Assembly: GCA_934255515.1 (NCBI GenBank) | Contig: CAKQON010000072.1 | Span: forward strand, 1-9,332 | Direction: 5' to 3' | Length of the DNA: 9,332 bases | Origin: an uncultured Sutterella sp. | Lineage (GTDB): Bacteria > Pseudomonadota > Gammaproteobacteria > Burkholderiales > Burkholderiaceae_F | Part shown: one piece after another, positions 1-6,890 of the stretch | How the letters are laid out: each line of letters opens with the position of its first letter | Position numbering within the stretch: position 1 is the first letter of the stretch | Position numbers and translations under genes: made by a program | Notes under the pieces: model-generated | What the model was told of the DNA's origin: nothing | Databases searched by the model: none | Seen by the model: only the letters and a program-made list of their open reading frames with translations

Positions 1-45
1 GGCAAGAGCTACCGCGAGATCATGACGTTTCTGCAGGCATCTTAG
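1..45 (+). CDS. C-terminal end of an unidentified gene (partial)
   Basis: The first reading frame gives 14 residues, GKSYREIMTFLQAS, then a TAG stop. The frame is open to the window edge, and the codons look ordinary. The gene would run toward and converge on the nuclease gene, with about 53 non-coding bases between the two stops. Too little is present to name a family. A transposase tail at the edge of a defence island is a guess with no specific support. It could also be a chance open frame, since 14 codons prove little. Confidence 0.3.
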   Translation, partial: GKSYREIMTFLQAS

Positions 46-98
46 GTGCGAGTGTAACTTTTCATGGGAAGTTCAGGTTAAACTGGTCGAAAAGTTTC
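46..98. other. Short convergent intergenic gap
   Basis: These 53 bases lie between the stop of the plus-strand partial frame and the stop of the minus-strand nuclease gene. It is somewhat AT-rich. I see no convincing GC-rich stem followed by a T tract on either strand, so no terminator is called for the nuclease operon here. Confidence 0.5.
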
Positions 99-1343
99 TT
101 AGATTTTCTTGATTCTTCCGGTCGTATTATCCATGCGGTACTTCATGATGTCTCCCGCCACGATATGCTCGGCAACCGCTATGGCGGTCTGCAGATCAAC
201 TGAGAACCATTCAGTCGGCCTGTAGGGCTTCCCCTTTGAACTGATGAGCGTCATGTTGATTCGCTGTTTCGAAAGGAAGGCATAGATGAGATGTTCCACC
301 TTCTGCGGGTTGAGATTAAAGCAGTCAAGCGAGGCGAGAATCCGCACCGGCGCTTCGAGGTACGTCGGATCCACCGCCGCATTCTTGGTTCGTTCCTCAA
401 CGCTCTGAGATGAATATCCGATCTTGACCAGTCGCCCCTGCTGTTTGAGATCCGCAAGTTCCGGAGCCTTGGTTTCGCTCGCCAAGATGTAGATGCATCC
501 GGTCGCCTTGTCCTTATGCGATATGCCGGCAAATTCCTCTTCGAGGTTGACGTTCAGAGGAATCACTCGACGGCCGTTGTCATCTTCATAGAGCGCTTTT
601 GCCAATGAGAGCTTCAGAATGTCGGTTTCCATACCGTTGTCGAAAATGACGCGGATTCTCGGATTGTCGCGGTTGTGTCGGTCGATCGATTCCTTCACAA
701 CGGAATCCACAAAGCAGAGAATCCCCTTGACGATGAAGAAGTCGCCAATGTTGATGAGCGAACTGTTCTTGAAGCGCTCCGTCTTCGCCTGGTGATTCTG
801 AATATCGCGGCGAATATCGGCAAAGAGTTTTTCAAAGTTGTAGAAGTCTTCGCACTTCTTGCGGAAAGCGATTTCGTCGGGCAGATTGTGCGTCTCAGGC
901 ACCTGCTCCTGAACATTCTTCATTTCGAAGATCGAACTTTCGATGCCGCCGAGCAAGCCGGAAGCGTCGTTGCTGAGAAGGTCCGCAAACGAAGAGAAGG
1001 TCTTCGGCACTTCCGCCAGTTTGGTAGGCGTCTGCGCGGTCGGTTTGACCTCAAGCAGGTTGAATGCGTCGAGCGATTTCACGCTTGCCTTCAATTCCGG
1101 CCGCGTCCTGTAGGCGCGAAGACGAGCGGCGAGCTTCTTTTCCAAGAAGTCGGACGCATCAAGGCTCGGCTCATGCCCGGTGCGCTCACGGAATTCGACG
1201 ATCTCTTGAAAGTTCTGCTCGGCGGGAGACATTGCCTTTGCCTTGGGCGCAGAAGGCCTTACGTCTTTGAGAAGCCCGAAGGGATCATCCGCGCCGGAAA
1301 GAAGTTCAGCAAAAGACGCAGGGCACGAAAACTTTTTGCTCAT
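99..1343 (-). CDS. GIY-YIG (T5orf172-type) nuclease, probable nuclease subunit of the three-gene system
   Basis: Predicted DNA-cutting subunit of the adjacent methyltransferase-helicase system. The C-terminal domain (about residues 280-395) has the GIY-YIG hallmarks in T5orf172 form: GCIYIL (Y285), KIGYS (K307-G309, replacing YIG), R318 in the VEERT stretch, E350 in VEHLIYAF, and EWF at 378-380. Residues 197-260 form a second conserved-looking block (GDFFIVKG, RVIFDNGMETD, ALYEDDNGRR) that I associate with the same family. The N-terminal 140 residues are low-similarity and carry two copies of an SFA(E/D)LLS motif (10-16, 117-123), plus a module at 48-79 also found at the end of the helicase. 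The ATG overlaps the helicase stop as ATGA (1340-1343), with AGGAAGAGGG upstream as ribosome site, implying translational coupling. Cutting activity is inferred. Confidence 0.85.
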   Translation of the reverse strand: MSKKFSCPASFAELLSGADDPFGLLKDVRPSAPKAKAMSPAEQNFQEIVEFRERTGHEPSLDASDFLEKKLAARLRAYRTRPELKASVKSLDAFNLLEVKPTAQTPTKLAEVPKTFSSFADLLSNDASGLLGGIESSIFEMKNVQEQVPETHNLPDEIAFRKKCEDFYNFEKLFADIRRDIQNHQAKTERFKNSSLINIGDFFIVKGILCFVDSVVKESIDRHNRDNPRIRVIFDNGMETDILKLSLAKALYEDDNGRRVIPLNVNLEEEFAGISHKDKATGCIYILASETKAPELADLKQQGRLVKIGYSSQSVEERTKNAAVDPTYLEAPVRILASLDCFNLNPQKVEHLIYAFLSKQRINMTLISSKGKPYRPTEWFSVDLQTAIAVAEHIVAGDIMKYRMDNTTGRIKKI

Positions 1344-3418
1344 TCCGTCGTTCCCTCTTCCTGCTTGGCGATGGCTTCCGCCTTCTTTCTGCGCACAAAG
1401 GCCAGCACCTCTCCGAGTCTGCGCTCATACGGGTCGTTGGACTGCAGGGAAGGTTCTTTCTTGAAGTTCTGCACGAATTCAAGGATGTTCGGCCAAAGCA
1501 GCACGGCTTCCTCTTCGGAAACGCCGGAGCGATTCGAAGTGACGATGTCCTGAATCGTCTTCAGCATCGGAGCATTAACCGACTTCGAGAGGATTTCATA
1601 GGCCCCCTGGAACGGATTGATCGACGCGATGAGATCGACGTTGAGCTTTTCGATATTGATGAACTTTTCGCCCACCTTCAGGAATTCAGACGCACGTCTC
1701 GCAGGATCACGCTCGCCATCCTCTTCCTTAGAAGCTGAACCGCCCTCGTCGTCCGGATTTTCCGCATCGTCGACTTCTCCGTCTCCGGGCTGCACTTTGA
1801 ATCCCGGCGGCAAATCGTTGCCTTCGATGAGGCCGCCGTTGCTGTGGATCACCATTTCCGTCTGAGCGGCCGCGGCAACCACCTTCGCTTCATCGGGCGT
1901 CAGATCCGGATAGAGGCGCGTGACGATCTTCGGAAGTTCCGATTCCGTGAAGAGCTTCGGCTCCTCAACATTCGTAATCATCGGTCCCACCGTCTTCACA
2001 TCCTGAATTGCGGCGGTAATCACGTCCCTGATGCCGCCTTCGGTCAGGATTTTATGAACGCGGGCGGAAACGGGATTGTCCTCGTCGTCGATGATGATGG
2101 TGCCCGGCTCAACCTTTTCATTCCTGCCGAGCACGGATCGCGGCTTGAAGGTGATGTTCGGAGCCAGCACCTGTTCCATCAGGAGAGAAACCGTAATCGC
2201 CTTCAGCATGTTGTTGACGGAGGTTTTCACATCGTCGTCGTTGGCATCCGGCTGGGCGATCAGATTGGTGAATTGAGCGTGCGTTTTCCCGGGGCAGTCG
2301 CGCGTGGCGCGTCCGATGATCTGAATGATTTCGGTAAGCGACGAGCGGTAGCCGATGGTCAGAACATGCTCGCACCACGGCCAGTCGAAGCCTTCCTTCG
2401 CCATGCCGAGGGCAATGATGATATCCATCTGAGAGGCAATTTTGATGTCTCGGAGATATTTGAGAACATTCACGCGCTTAGCATCGTCCGTCACGAGATC
2501 GGCAACAAAGATCTTCTTCCCTTGGCGAGTTCTGACCGTATAGATCCCCGTATCCGGATCCTGCGACATTACGGTACCGATGGCGTCGAGAATGCGGTCG
2601 ACCTCGTCAAGCTTCATCCCGGTCGATTCCATCGAATTGACGTTGGGAATATGAACGATCGTCTTCTTTTCAGGATCCAGCACTTCCTTGAGCGCATCAA
2701 AGTAGCGGCCTTGATAGAAGTGGTATCCGATGCCGAGCGACTTCAGGTACTTGTAGCCGTTCAGCTGTTCGTAATAGGTATACGTGACCTGCGTGAACTT
2801 GGCCTCGTCTTCGGGCTTCATGATGGGCACCGCATCTCCGCGGAAATAAGAGCCCGTCATCGCCACGATATGAGCGGAGGAATTGTTCATCAAGTCATCG
2901 ATGATTCCGCCAAGAATGTTCCCCTCTTCCGCCGACGTATGATGGAATTCATCAATCGCAACCAAGGTCTTGTCGAAAGCGGAAGCATTGTTAATTCGCT
3001 CGTAGGCAAATCGGAATGTGGCGTGCGTGCAGATAAGGTAATGCTCCTTGGTCTGCTTCATGAACTCAACAACCCGATCAACCTTCCCGACATTCCCCGG
3101 CGTGCAGAGGTTGTAGCGGGGATCGACATGCCAATCGGCAAAGAAGCCGTAGGACGTGAGGTCCGTATCCTTGAAGGACCCGCCGATGGACATTTCAGGA
3201 ACAGCGACGATGACCTTATCCAGCCCCTGCTTCATGACCTTGTCGAGGCCTAAGAACATAAGCGCGCGAGACTTGCCGGACGCAGGAGGAGCCTTGATGA
3301 GCAGATACTGGGCATCGCGCTTCTCATAAGCGCGAGCCTGCATTTCCCTCATGCCCATTGCATTGTCTGCAGTGCTTTTGCCGGTCTGCGCATAACGGAC
3401 GGTAAGAATATCGGGCAT
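1340..3418 (-). CDS. Superfamily 2 DEAD/DEAH-like helicase/translocase ATPase
   Basis: Predicted ATP-driven DNA motor of the system. Visible motifs in order: a possible Q motif around Q27; Walker A APPASGKSR (43-51); Walker B DEFH (156-159); motif III TGS (188-190); motif V near 336-346 (ALGMAKEGFDW); motif VI QIIGRATR (366-373). After the two RecA-like lobes comes a C-terminal region without recognised domains. It contains a very acidic, probably disordered linker (about 546-570) and a terminal module (645-676) that resembles a segment of the nuclease encoded next. The start is supported by AGGAG sitting in the last codons of the methyltransferase gene, 6 bp separating the genes. Motif VI QxxGRxxR and DEFH mark a true SF2 enzyme rather than an SNF2 or RecQ type. 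Strand-unwinding has to be inferred; it may only translocate. Confidence 0.88.
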   Translation of the reverse strand: MPDILTVRYAQTGKSTADNAMGMREMQARAYEKRDAQYLLIKAPPASGKSRALMFLGLDKVMKQGLDKVIVAVPEMSIGGSFKDTDLTSYGFFADWHVDPRYNLCTPGNVGKVDRVVEFMKQTKEHYLICTHATFRFAYERINNASAFDKTLVAIDEFHHTSAEEGNILGGIIDDLMNNSSAHIVAMTGSYFRGDAVPIMKPEDEAKFTQVTYTYYEQLNGYKYLKSLGIGYHFYQGRYFDALKEVLDPEKKTIVHIPNVNSMESTGMKLDEVDRILDAIGTVMSQDPDTGIYTVRTRQGKKIFVADLVTDDAKRVNVLKYLRDIKIASQMDIIIALGMAKEGFDWPWCEHVLTIGYRSSLTEIIQIIGRATRDCPGKTHAQFTNLIAQPDANDDDVKTSVNNMLKAITVSLLMEQVLAPNITFKPRSVLGRNEKVEPGTIIIDDEDNPVSARVHKILTEGGIRDVITAAIQDVKTVGPMITNVEEPKLFTESELPKIVTRLYPDLTPDEAKVVAAAAQTEMVIHSNGGLIEGNDLPPGFKVQPGDGEVDDAENPDDEGGSASKEEDGERDPARRASEFLKVGEKFINIEKLNVDLIASINPFQGAYEILSKSVNAPMLKTIQDIVTSNRSGVSEEEAVLLWPNILEFVQNFKKEPSLQSNDPYERRLGEVLAFVRRKKAEAIAKQEEGTTE

Positions 3419-3424
3419 TTCGGA

Positions 3425-6175
3425 TTACTCCTGATTGAAAAGAAGGGAATCATCCTCGCCCTTCACAAGCTTTTCATAGCGGGCAAAGAGGTGACGCAAA
3501 CGGTCTTCGTCATTGGCAAACGGCTTCTTGCGATAAAGCTTATCGACAGCAAGATCGAGTTCCTGGTGCGCTTTCAGCAAATCCTCAGGCATAAGTTCGG
3601 GATCGTAAAGATCGGCAAGTGTTTTATCGGGATAGTATTCCCGAATCATGAGAATTTTCTGAGCAAGATTCTCGATTGTCTTCTTATCTGATTCAGATAC
3701 TTTCGGCCACGGGAATGTGTTGTAGCAAAGGTCTCGGGAATATCGATAATCACTTTTCAGTCGACCGCATACCGTGCGCATCCAGGTCATATGCAAGCGG
3801 GATTCGAGAATGCCAAATTCATACAGTGTTCCGTTAGGAACGATATGACAAAGGTTAGTTGTAATAGTGTCTTCCCCAATAAATCCCATAGGTATATAAG
3901 AACGACGTTCAGATGAAACGCCCGGGATTACAATAGCACTCTCTGGATTATTTAAATCTCTGAACTCATGGGGTCGTTGAGAAAGCTTCCTGCAGCCCGG
4001 GTCTCGGCTAGCCAATCGCATTTGCCGGCATTTTTCAATACGATCAGCAACAATGGGAATTTGCTTCACAGAATCGGGAGCGTTCACAAGCCAGAGGCAA
4101 TATCGAGGAATATTATGAAGTAGCTCTCGCGAACCAATCAGTTTTTTGATATATGGTAAAAGGGCTTCTTCCCTCTCGAAAGACGAGAGATCTTCGGGTT
4201 CAATGATAAGGTTCCCTCCGTCCGTCGGTTGATTTCCTCGAACCATTGGATGAGGCGCCGAAATGTGTGCATTATGACTTGTACATATTAAGCGGACAGG
4301 GAGATCAAGTAGATAACCATTGATCGATGAAACAAAGGTTGCACAAGGATCGGATAACGGCGTTTCATATCTAAATAAAATATTTTTCTCGCTTTCCTGC
4401 TTGGAAAAGCCGATGATCACGCAGTAAACCCCAGCATTTTCGCGCGCTTCGTTCTGCCACTTGAAGGTCTGATGCGCAAAATTGATTCGGAGGCCTCGAT
4501 CAAACAAAGTTCCCCACAACGGTTCAACCTGTTCGCCCTGACAAATGGAATTTGTCGATACAAATGCACATTGAATATTCGGGTTGACATCAAGGTACTG
4601 CATCGCCCGCCCGTACCAACCGCTTACGTAATCAAATATACCCGCGTTCTTGACTCCGTTAAATACGGATAGAATTTCGGCTTTCTGCTCTTTACTAATA
4701 ACAGACGCGCCACCAAACGGAGGGTTCCCGAAAATAAAATTCAACTGGTTGATCGGCACGAATGATTGCCAATCTATAGTCAACGCATTTGCTTTGGTGA
4801 TGTTGACTGAATCTCTTAACGGAATTGACGGGAACACATTCCCGAAGAACTTGCTGAACTCGCTGTTCATAACATGTTCCATCAACCACATCGACACACG
4901 GGCAACATCGACGGGGAATTCTTCAATTTCAATCCCATAGAACTGATTGATTGATACCTGCGAAATCTTGTTGCGCCAGTCGTCAAATAGAGATTGTTTC
5001 CTCTGCTCTTTGGTATAGATCTCCTTGGCGACTTCCAGCTCAAGCTTCTTGAGTTCCCGGTAAGTGACAATCAGGAAGTTGCCGCACCCGCAGGCCGGAT
5101 CAAGGAACTTGAGCGAGGCAAGCTTCGTCTGAAAGTCCTTCAGCCTCCTATTGCGATGCGTGGATTTATCCGCAAGAATCTTTTCGAGTTCAGTCTTGAG
5201 ATCGTCAAGGAAAAGCGGCCCGATCACCTTGAAGATGTTCTTCTCGCTTGTGTAATGAGCGCCAAGTTCATGTCGTGCTTCCGGATCCATTACGGCCTGG
5301 AACATTGCGCCGAAGATGACGGGAGAGATCTCGTGCCATGAGAGCCGTCCGCATTCGAGAAGGATGTTGCGGGCCTTGGTATTGAATGTCGGAATGCGGA
5401 TCTTTTCGTGGAAGAGGCCGCCGTTGACGTAGGGGAAGTCCTTGAGCGTCGAAGTCTCAAGAGCACGGCCCGGCTGATCGGGAGCCATGTCCAAAATCCA
5501 GAAGAGACGCTCAAAGAAGTCAGCAAGATCAGAGCCATCCGCCTTCGTGATGGATTCAATGGCTTGGGTAAGCTGGCCTTCCTTCGGGAAGATGCCGGTG
5601 TCCTCCGCGAAGAAGCAGAAAAGGAGACGCGTCAGAAAGACGTTGAGGTCGTGGAGCTGGTCCTTTTCATAATGGTTCAGCGCGCGGATAACGTCGTAGA
5701 GCTTTCCCATCTTCTCGCAGGCCCGCACATCGGCTGGATGTGCGGAATAGGCAAGCGGCTTTTCATAGAGCCCGGTCAGCGGCAGGAAGAACTCATAGTT
5801 TTCCCGGAGGTCCTTGAAGGCAAAGGAGGTCCAGTCGTCAACGCGGCGGTCATAGGCGACCACGTTTTCGAAGTCCGTCGTCAGAAAGAACCTGATCTGA
5901 TGCTTCTGCCAACCCGGATCATCGATCAACGTCTTGAGCGTTGCCTGCAGATCCTCTCCGGCCTTTGCCGGATGAAAGTAGATCTGCTTGGGCAGGCCGA
6001 TATCGCCGGGGACCGTTGCGATGTTGCGGTTGTTGCCGGGTTGCTGAATACGCTTGATGGTTGCGGCCGGGAACTTGAGCGCCTTCAGGAAGCCAAAGAA
6101 GAACTCGCTTGGATTACTGTCCTCAGCGAGTTTTTCAAAAGCCTTGATGATGGTCGAATGATTGAGCGAAGCCAT
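3425..6175 (-). CDS. MmeI-like class I SAM-dependent adenine DNA methyltransferase, nuclease residues apparently lost
   Basis: Predicted N6-adenine methyltransferase that also carries the target recognition domain. Layout by residue: N-terminal region shaped like the MmeI nuclease domain (about 1-135, ending in FFLTTDFENVVAYD and the ENYEFFLPL stretch); helical spacer (about 150-300); motif X GAHYTSEKN (305-313); SAM-binding motif I FLDPACGCGNFLI (357-369); GIEIEEF (414-420); catalytic motif IV NPPFGG (484-489); recognition domain about 610-825, ending in the conserved YNTFPWP (818-824); helical C-terminus. Length about 916 fits the family. Where relatives have E-x-K before a GKDL-like stretch, this protein has H68-P-A70 before KAGEDL, so the nuclease looks dead. 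It is first gene of the tight three-gene set. The start ATG has only a weak AGAGA site and lies in a possible hairpin. The DNA for roughly residues 400-828 is AT-richer than its flanks. Confidence 0.88.
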   Translation of the reverse strand: MASLNHSTIIKAFEKLAEDSNPSEFFFGFLKALKFPAATIKRIQQPGNNRNIATVPGDIGLPKQIYFHPAKAGEDLQATLKTLIDDPGWQKHQIRFFLTTDFENVVAYDRRVDDWTSFAFKDLRENYEFFLPLTGLYEKPLAYSAHPADVRACEKMGKLYDVIRALNHYEKDQLHDLNVFLTRLLFCFFAEDTGIFPKEGQLTQAIESITKADGSDLADFFERLFWILDMAPDQPGRALETSTLKDFPYVNGGLFHEKIRIPTFNTKARNILLECGRLSWHEISPVIFGAMFQAVMDPEARHELGAHYTSEKNIFKVIGPLFLDDLKTELEKILADKSTHRNRRLKDFQTKLASLKFLDPACGCGNFLIVTYRELKKLELEVAKEIYTKEQRKQSLFDDWRNKISQVSINQFYGIEIEEFPVDVARVSMWLMEHVMNSEFSKFFGNVFPSIPLRDSVNITKANALTIDWQSFVPINQLNFIFGNPPFGGASVISKEQKAEILSVFNGVKNAGIFDYVSGWYGRAMQYLDVNPNIQCAFVSTNSICQGEQVEPLWGTLFDRGLRINFAHQTFKWQNEARENAGVYCVIIGFSKQESEKNILFRYETPLSDPCATFVSSINGYLLDLPVRLICTSHNAHISAPHPMVRGNQPTDGGNLIIEPEDLSSFEREEALLPYIKKLIGSRELLHNIPRYCLWLVNAPDSVKQIPIVADRIEKCRQMRLASRDPGCRKLSQRPHEFRDLNNPESAIVIPGVSSERRSYIPMGFIGEDTITTNLCHIVPNGTLYEFGILESRLHMTWMRTVCGRLKSDYRYSRDLCYNTFPWPKVSESDKKTIENLAQKILMIREYYPDKTLADLYDPELMPEDLLKAHQELDLAVDKLYRKKPFANDEDRLRHLFARYEKLVKGEDDSLLFNQE

Positions 6176-6198
6176 TGGTTTTTCTCTGAGGCTTCGCT
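6165..6198 (-). promoter_or_regulatory. Hairpin over the methyltransferase start codon
   Basis: On the mRNA, AGCGAAGCC (6198-6190) can pair perfectly with GGCTTCGCT (6173-6165), a 9-bp stem with a 16-nt loop. The loop holds the weak AGAGA ribosome site and the A and U of the ATG; the G of ATG and codons 2-4 are in the stem. Formation would hinder translation. The pairing is seen in sequence; its effect is inferred. Confidence 0.45.
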
Positions 6199-6261
6199 GT
6201 CCCGTTCCGAAAATCTACCGGACGAGGCGACAGCGAAGGTGGGTATTGGTGCGCTTCGCTG
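6192..6261 (-). promoter_or_regulatory. Alternative pairing segments upstream of the methyltransferase start
   Basis: The octamer CTTCGCTG occurs on the plus strand at 6192-6199 and 6254-6261 and inverted at 6231-6238. The 10-bp arms 6192-6201 and 6229-6238 are perfectly complementary with 27 nt between. The 8-bp arms 6231-6238 and 6254-6261 are also complementary with 15 nt between. The middle segment cannot pair with both, and the 6192-6201 arm also pairs with the start-codon segment. This is the layout of an attenuator-like switch. Alternatively they are repeated DNA sites for a control protein. Confidence 0.4.
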
Positions 6262-6331
6262 ACAACGGCGACGGACTGGGACGACCTTCCGGATCGACTA
6301 CATGCTTTGATTTCTGCCTGCGTCGGCTCAT
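6215..6331 (-). CDS. Possible 38-residue leader ORF (speculative)
   Basis: An ATG at 6331-6329 opens a frame of 38 codons ending at TAG 6217-6215. The predicted product is basic, with 8 arginines and 3 lysines, beginning MSRRRQKSK. It lies in the presumed methyltransferase leader and runs through two of the pairing segments, with the stop just before the third. Only a weak ribosome site (AGAGCTGG) precedes it. There is no homology evidence, so it may be chance. If translated, ribosome position would influence which hairpin forms. Confidence 0.15.
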   Translation of the reverse strand: MSRRRQKSKHVVDPEGRPSPSPLSAKRTNTHLRCRLVR

Positions 6332-6352
6332 TGCCAGCTCTGTCAGCTTCGG

Positions 6353-6390
6353 CTCCTCGCGCAGGAGACTTTGAAGCAGGATTCTGCTTC
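6353..6390. repeat. Two small inverted repeats in the leader
   Basis: CTCCT/AGGAG arms lie at 6353-6357 and 6363-6367 (5-nt loop). GAAGCAG/CTGCTTC arms lie at 6373-6379 and 6384-6390 (4-nt loop, 7 perfect pairs). Neither is followed by a T tract, so they do not look like intrinsic terminators. They add to the dense secondary structure of the methyltransferase leader. Confidence 0.5.
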
Positions 6391-6393
6391 CCT

Positions 6394-6411
6394 GTCAATC
6401 GCGTTATTGAC
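6394..6411. promoter_or_regulatory. Candidate operator GTCAAT-N6-ATTGAC
   Basis: A perfect 6-bp inverted repeat with a 6-bp spacer lies just downstream of the predicted -10 box, where a bound repressor would block initiation. Spacing and symmetry suit a dimeric helix-turn-helix protein such as the one encoded at 6584-6889. Binding is inferred only. Confidence 0.4.
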
Positions 6412-6428
6412 GAGCCGGCTAACTCATC

Positions 6429-6457
6429 AATGTAAATGAACTCAGAGCGGCTTTCAA
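6429..6457 (-). promoter_or_regulatory. Predicted sigma70-like promoter for the methyltransferase-helicase-nuclease operon
   Basis: Read on the minus strand, TTGAAA (6457-6452; 5 of 6 matches to TTGACA), a 17-nt spacer and TACATT (6434-6429; 4 of 6 to TATAAT). Initiation would fall near 6421, giving a leader of about 245 nt before the methyltransferase ATG. It lies in the gap after the helix-turn-helix gene, so the operon could be expressed separately from its regulator. Confidence 0.45.
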
Positions 6458-6583
6458 AAGTTGCCATGGAGAAGCTGAAATCGTGTCGCTTCACCGCAAT
6501 CAGAGCATTCGTAGAAACGCGTAAACGCCCCGATTGAAAGCGGTTATCCGAGAACCCGTTGCCCGCCGCAGGCATTCCATGCT

Positions 6584-6889
6584 CTATGTTTCGGGCTTCC
6601 TCGGGAGAATCTGCACATTCAGTCCCAGCACTTCACAGATCCTCATGACGAGGTCGAGGCTTGGGTTCCCGCCGACTTCCTGCGCCCGGTAGAGATGGCT
6701 ACGATTGAGGCCGGTTTTGCGCGCAATCTCGGCAAAACCCTCCTCCCTGGCCGCTTCCCCGAGGAGTTCAATCGCCCGGTCCAGCGCCCCGATCTCCAAG
6801 GCATGATTGATGCGCAGGAGCAGGTCCTGCAGTCGTTTGGGCAACTTTTTCTCCTCTGTTGCCGCCGCATTGAGGGTGGTAGCACTCAT
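6584..6889 (-). CDS. HigA-type helix-turn-helix protein (addiction-module antidote-like), probable operon regulator
   Basis: This 101-residue protein has an N-terminal dimerisation-like stretch and an HTH region at about 52-92: EIARKTGLNRSHLYRAQ, then GNPSLDLVMRICEVLGL. This pattern and the length match the 'probable addiction module antidote protein' family related to HigA, whose members bind operators as dimers. The usual toxin partner (a RelE/ParE-like Gp49-type protein, normally encoded immediately before) is absent: upstream lie a non-coding gap and an autotransporter remnant. It is on the same strand as the methyltransferase operon, so a role as control protein delaying or damping its expression is plausible. 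The ATG is preceded by AAAGGGGGAA, a good ribosome site. DNA binding is well supported by family; the regulatory target is inferred. Confidence 0.8.
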   Translation of the reverse strand: MSATTLNAAATEEKKLPKRLQDLLLRINHALEIGALDRAIELLGEAAREEGFAEIARKTGLNRSHLYRAQEVGGNPSLDLVMRICEVLGLNVQILPRKPET

Positions 6890-6890
6890 T

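Larger units (their letters stand above)
6176..6583. other. 408-bp non-coding gap between regulator and methyltransferase genes
   Basis: This stretch holds the predicted promoter, the GTCAAT/ATTGAC palindrome, several hairpins and the CTTCGCTG repeats described separately. A minus-strand open frame of 146 codons crosses it (6135-6575) and overlaps the methyltransferase start. It has no recognisable domain, no good ribosome site and a serine/arginine-rich composition typical of chance frames, so no protein gene is called. Nothing was recognised in about 6460-6583. Confidence 0.5.

Noticed and set aside
675..1553. Plus-strand open frame of 292 codons
   Set aside because: Antisense to the nuclease and helicase ends; composition typical of a shadow frame.
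1844..3253. Plus-strand open frame of 469 codons
   Set aside because: Opposite the helicase, whose SF2 motifs are unambiguous. The frame is His/Arg/Asp-rich, as expected of an antisense shadow.
99..6175. DISARM, BREX or classical Type I/III restriction system
   Set aside because: No DUF1998, PglZ, BrxC-like, HsdS or Type III Res/Mod features. The methyltransferase is MmeI-like and the nuclease is GIY-YIG.
5408..6262. Plus-strand open frame of 284 codons
   Set aside because: Antisense to the N-terminal third of the methyltransferase, with no recognisable domain.
6373..6390. Intrinsic terminator between regulator and methyltransferase genes
   Set aside because: The 7-bp stem is perfect but has no T tract on either side.
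6135..6575. Minus-strand open frame of 146 codons between regulator and methyltransferase
   Set aside because: No domain, no good ribosome site, overlaps the methyltransferase start, and Ser/Arg-rich. The region is better explained as promoter and structured leader.
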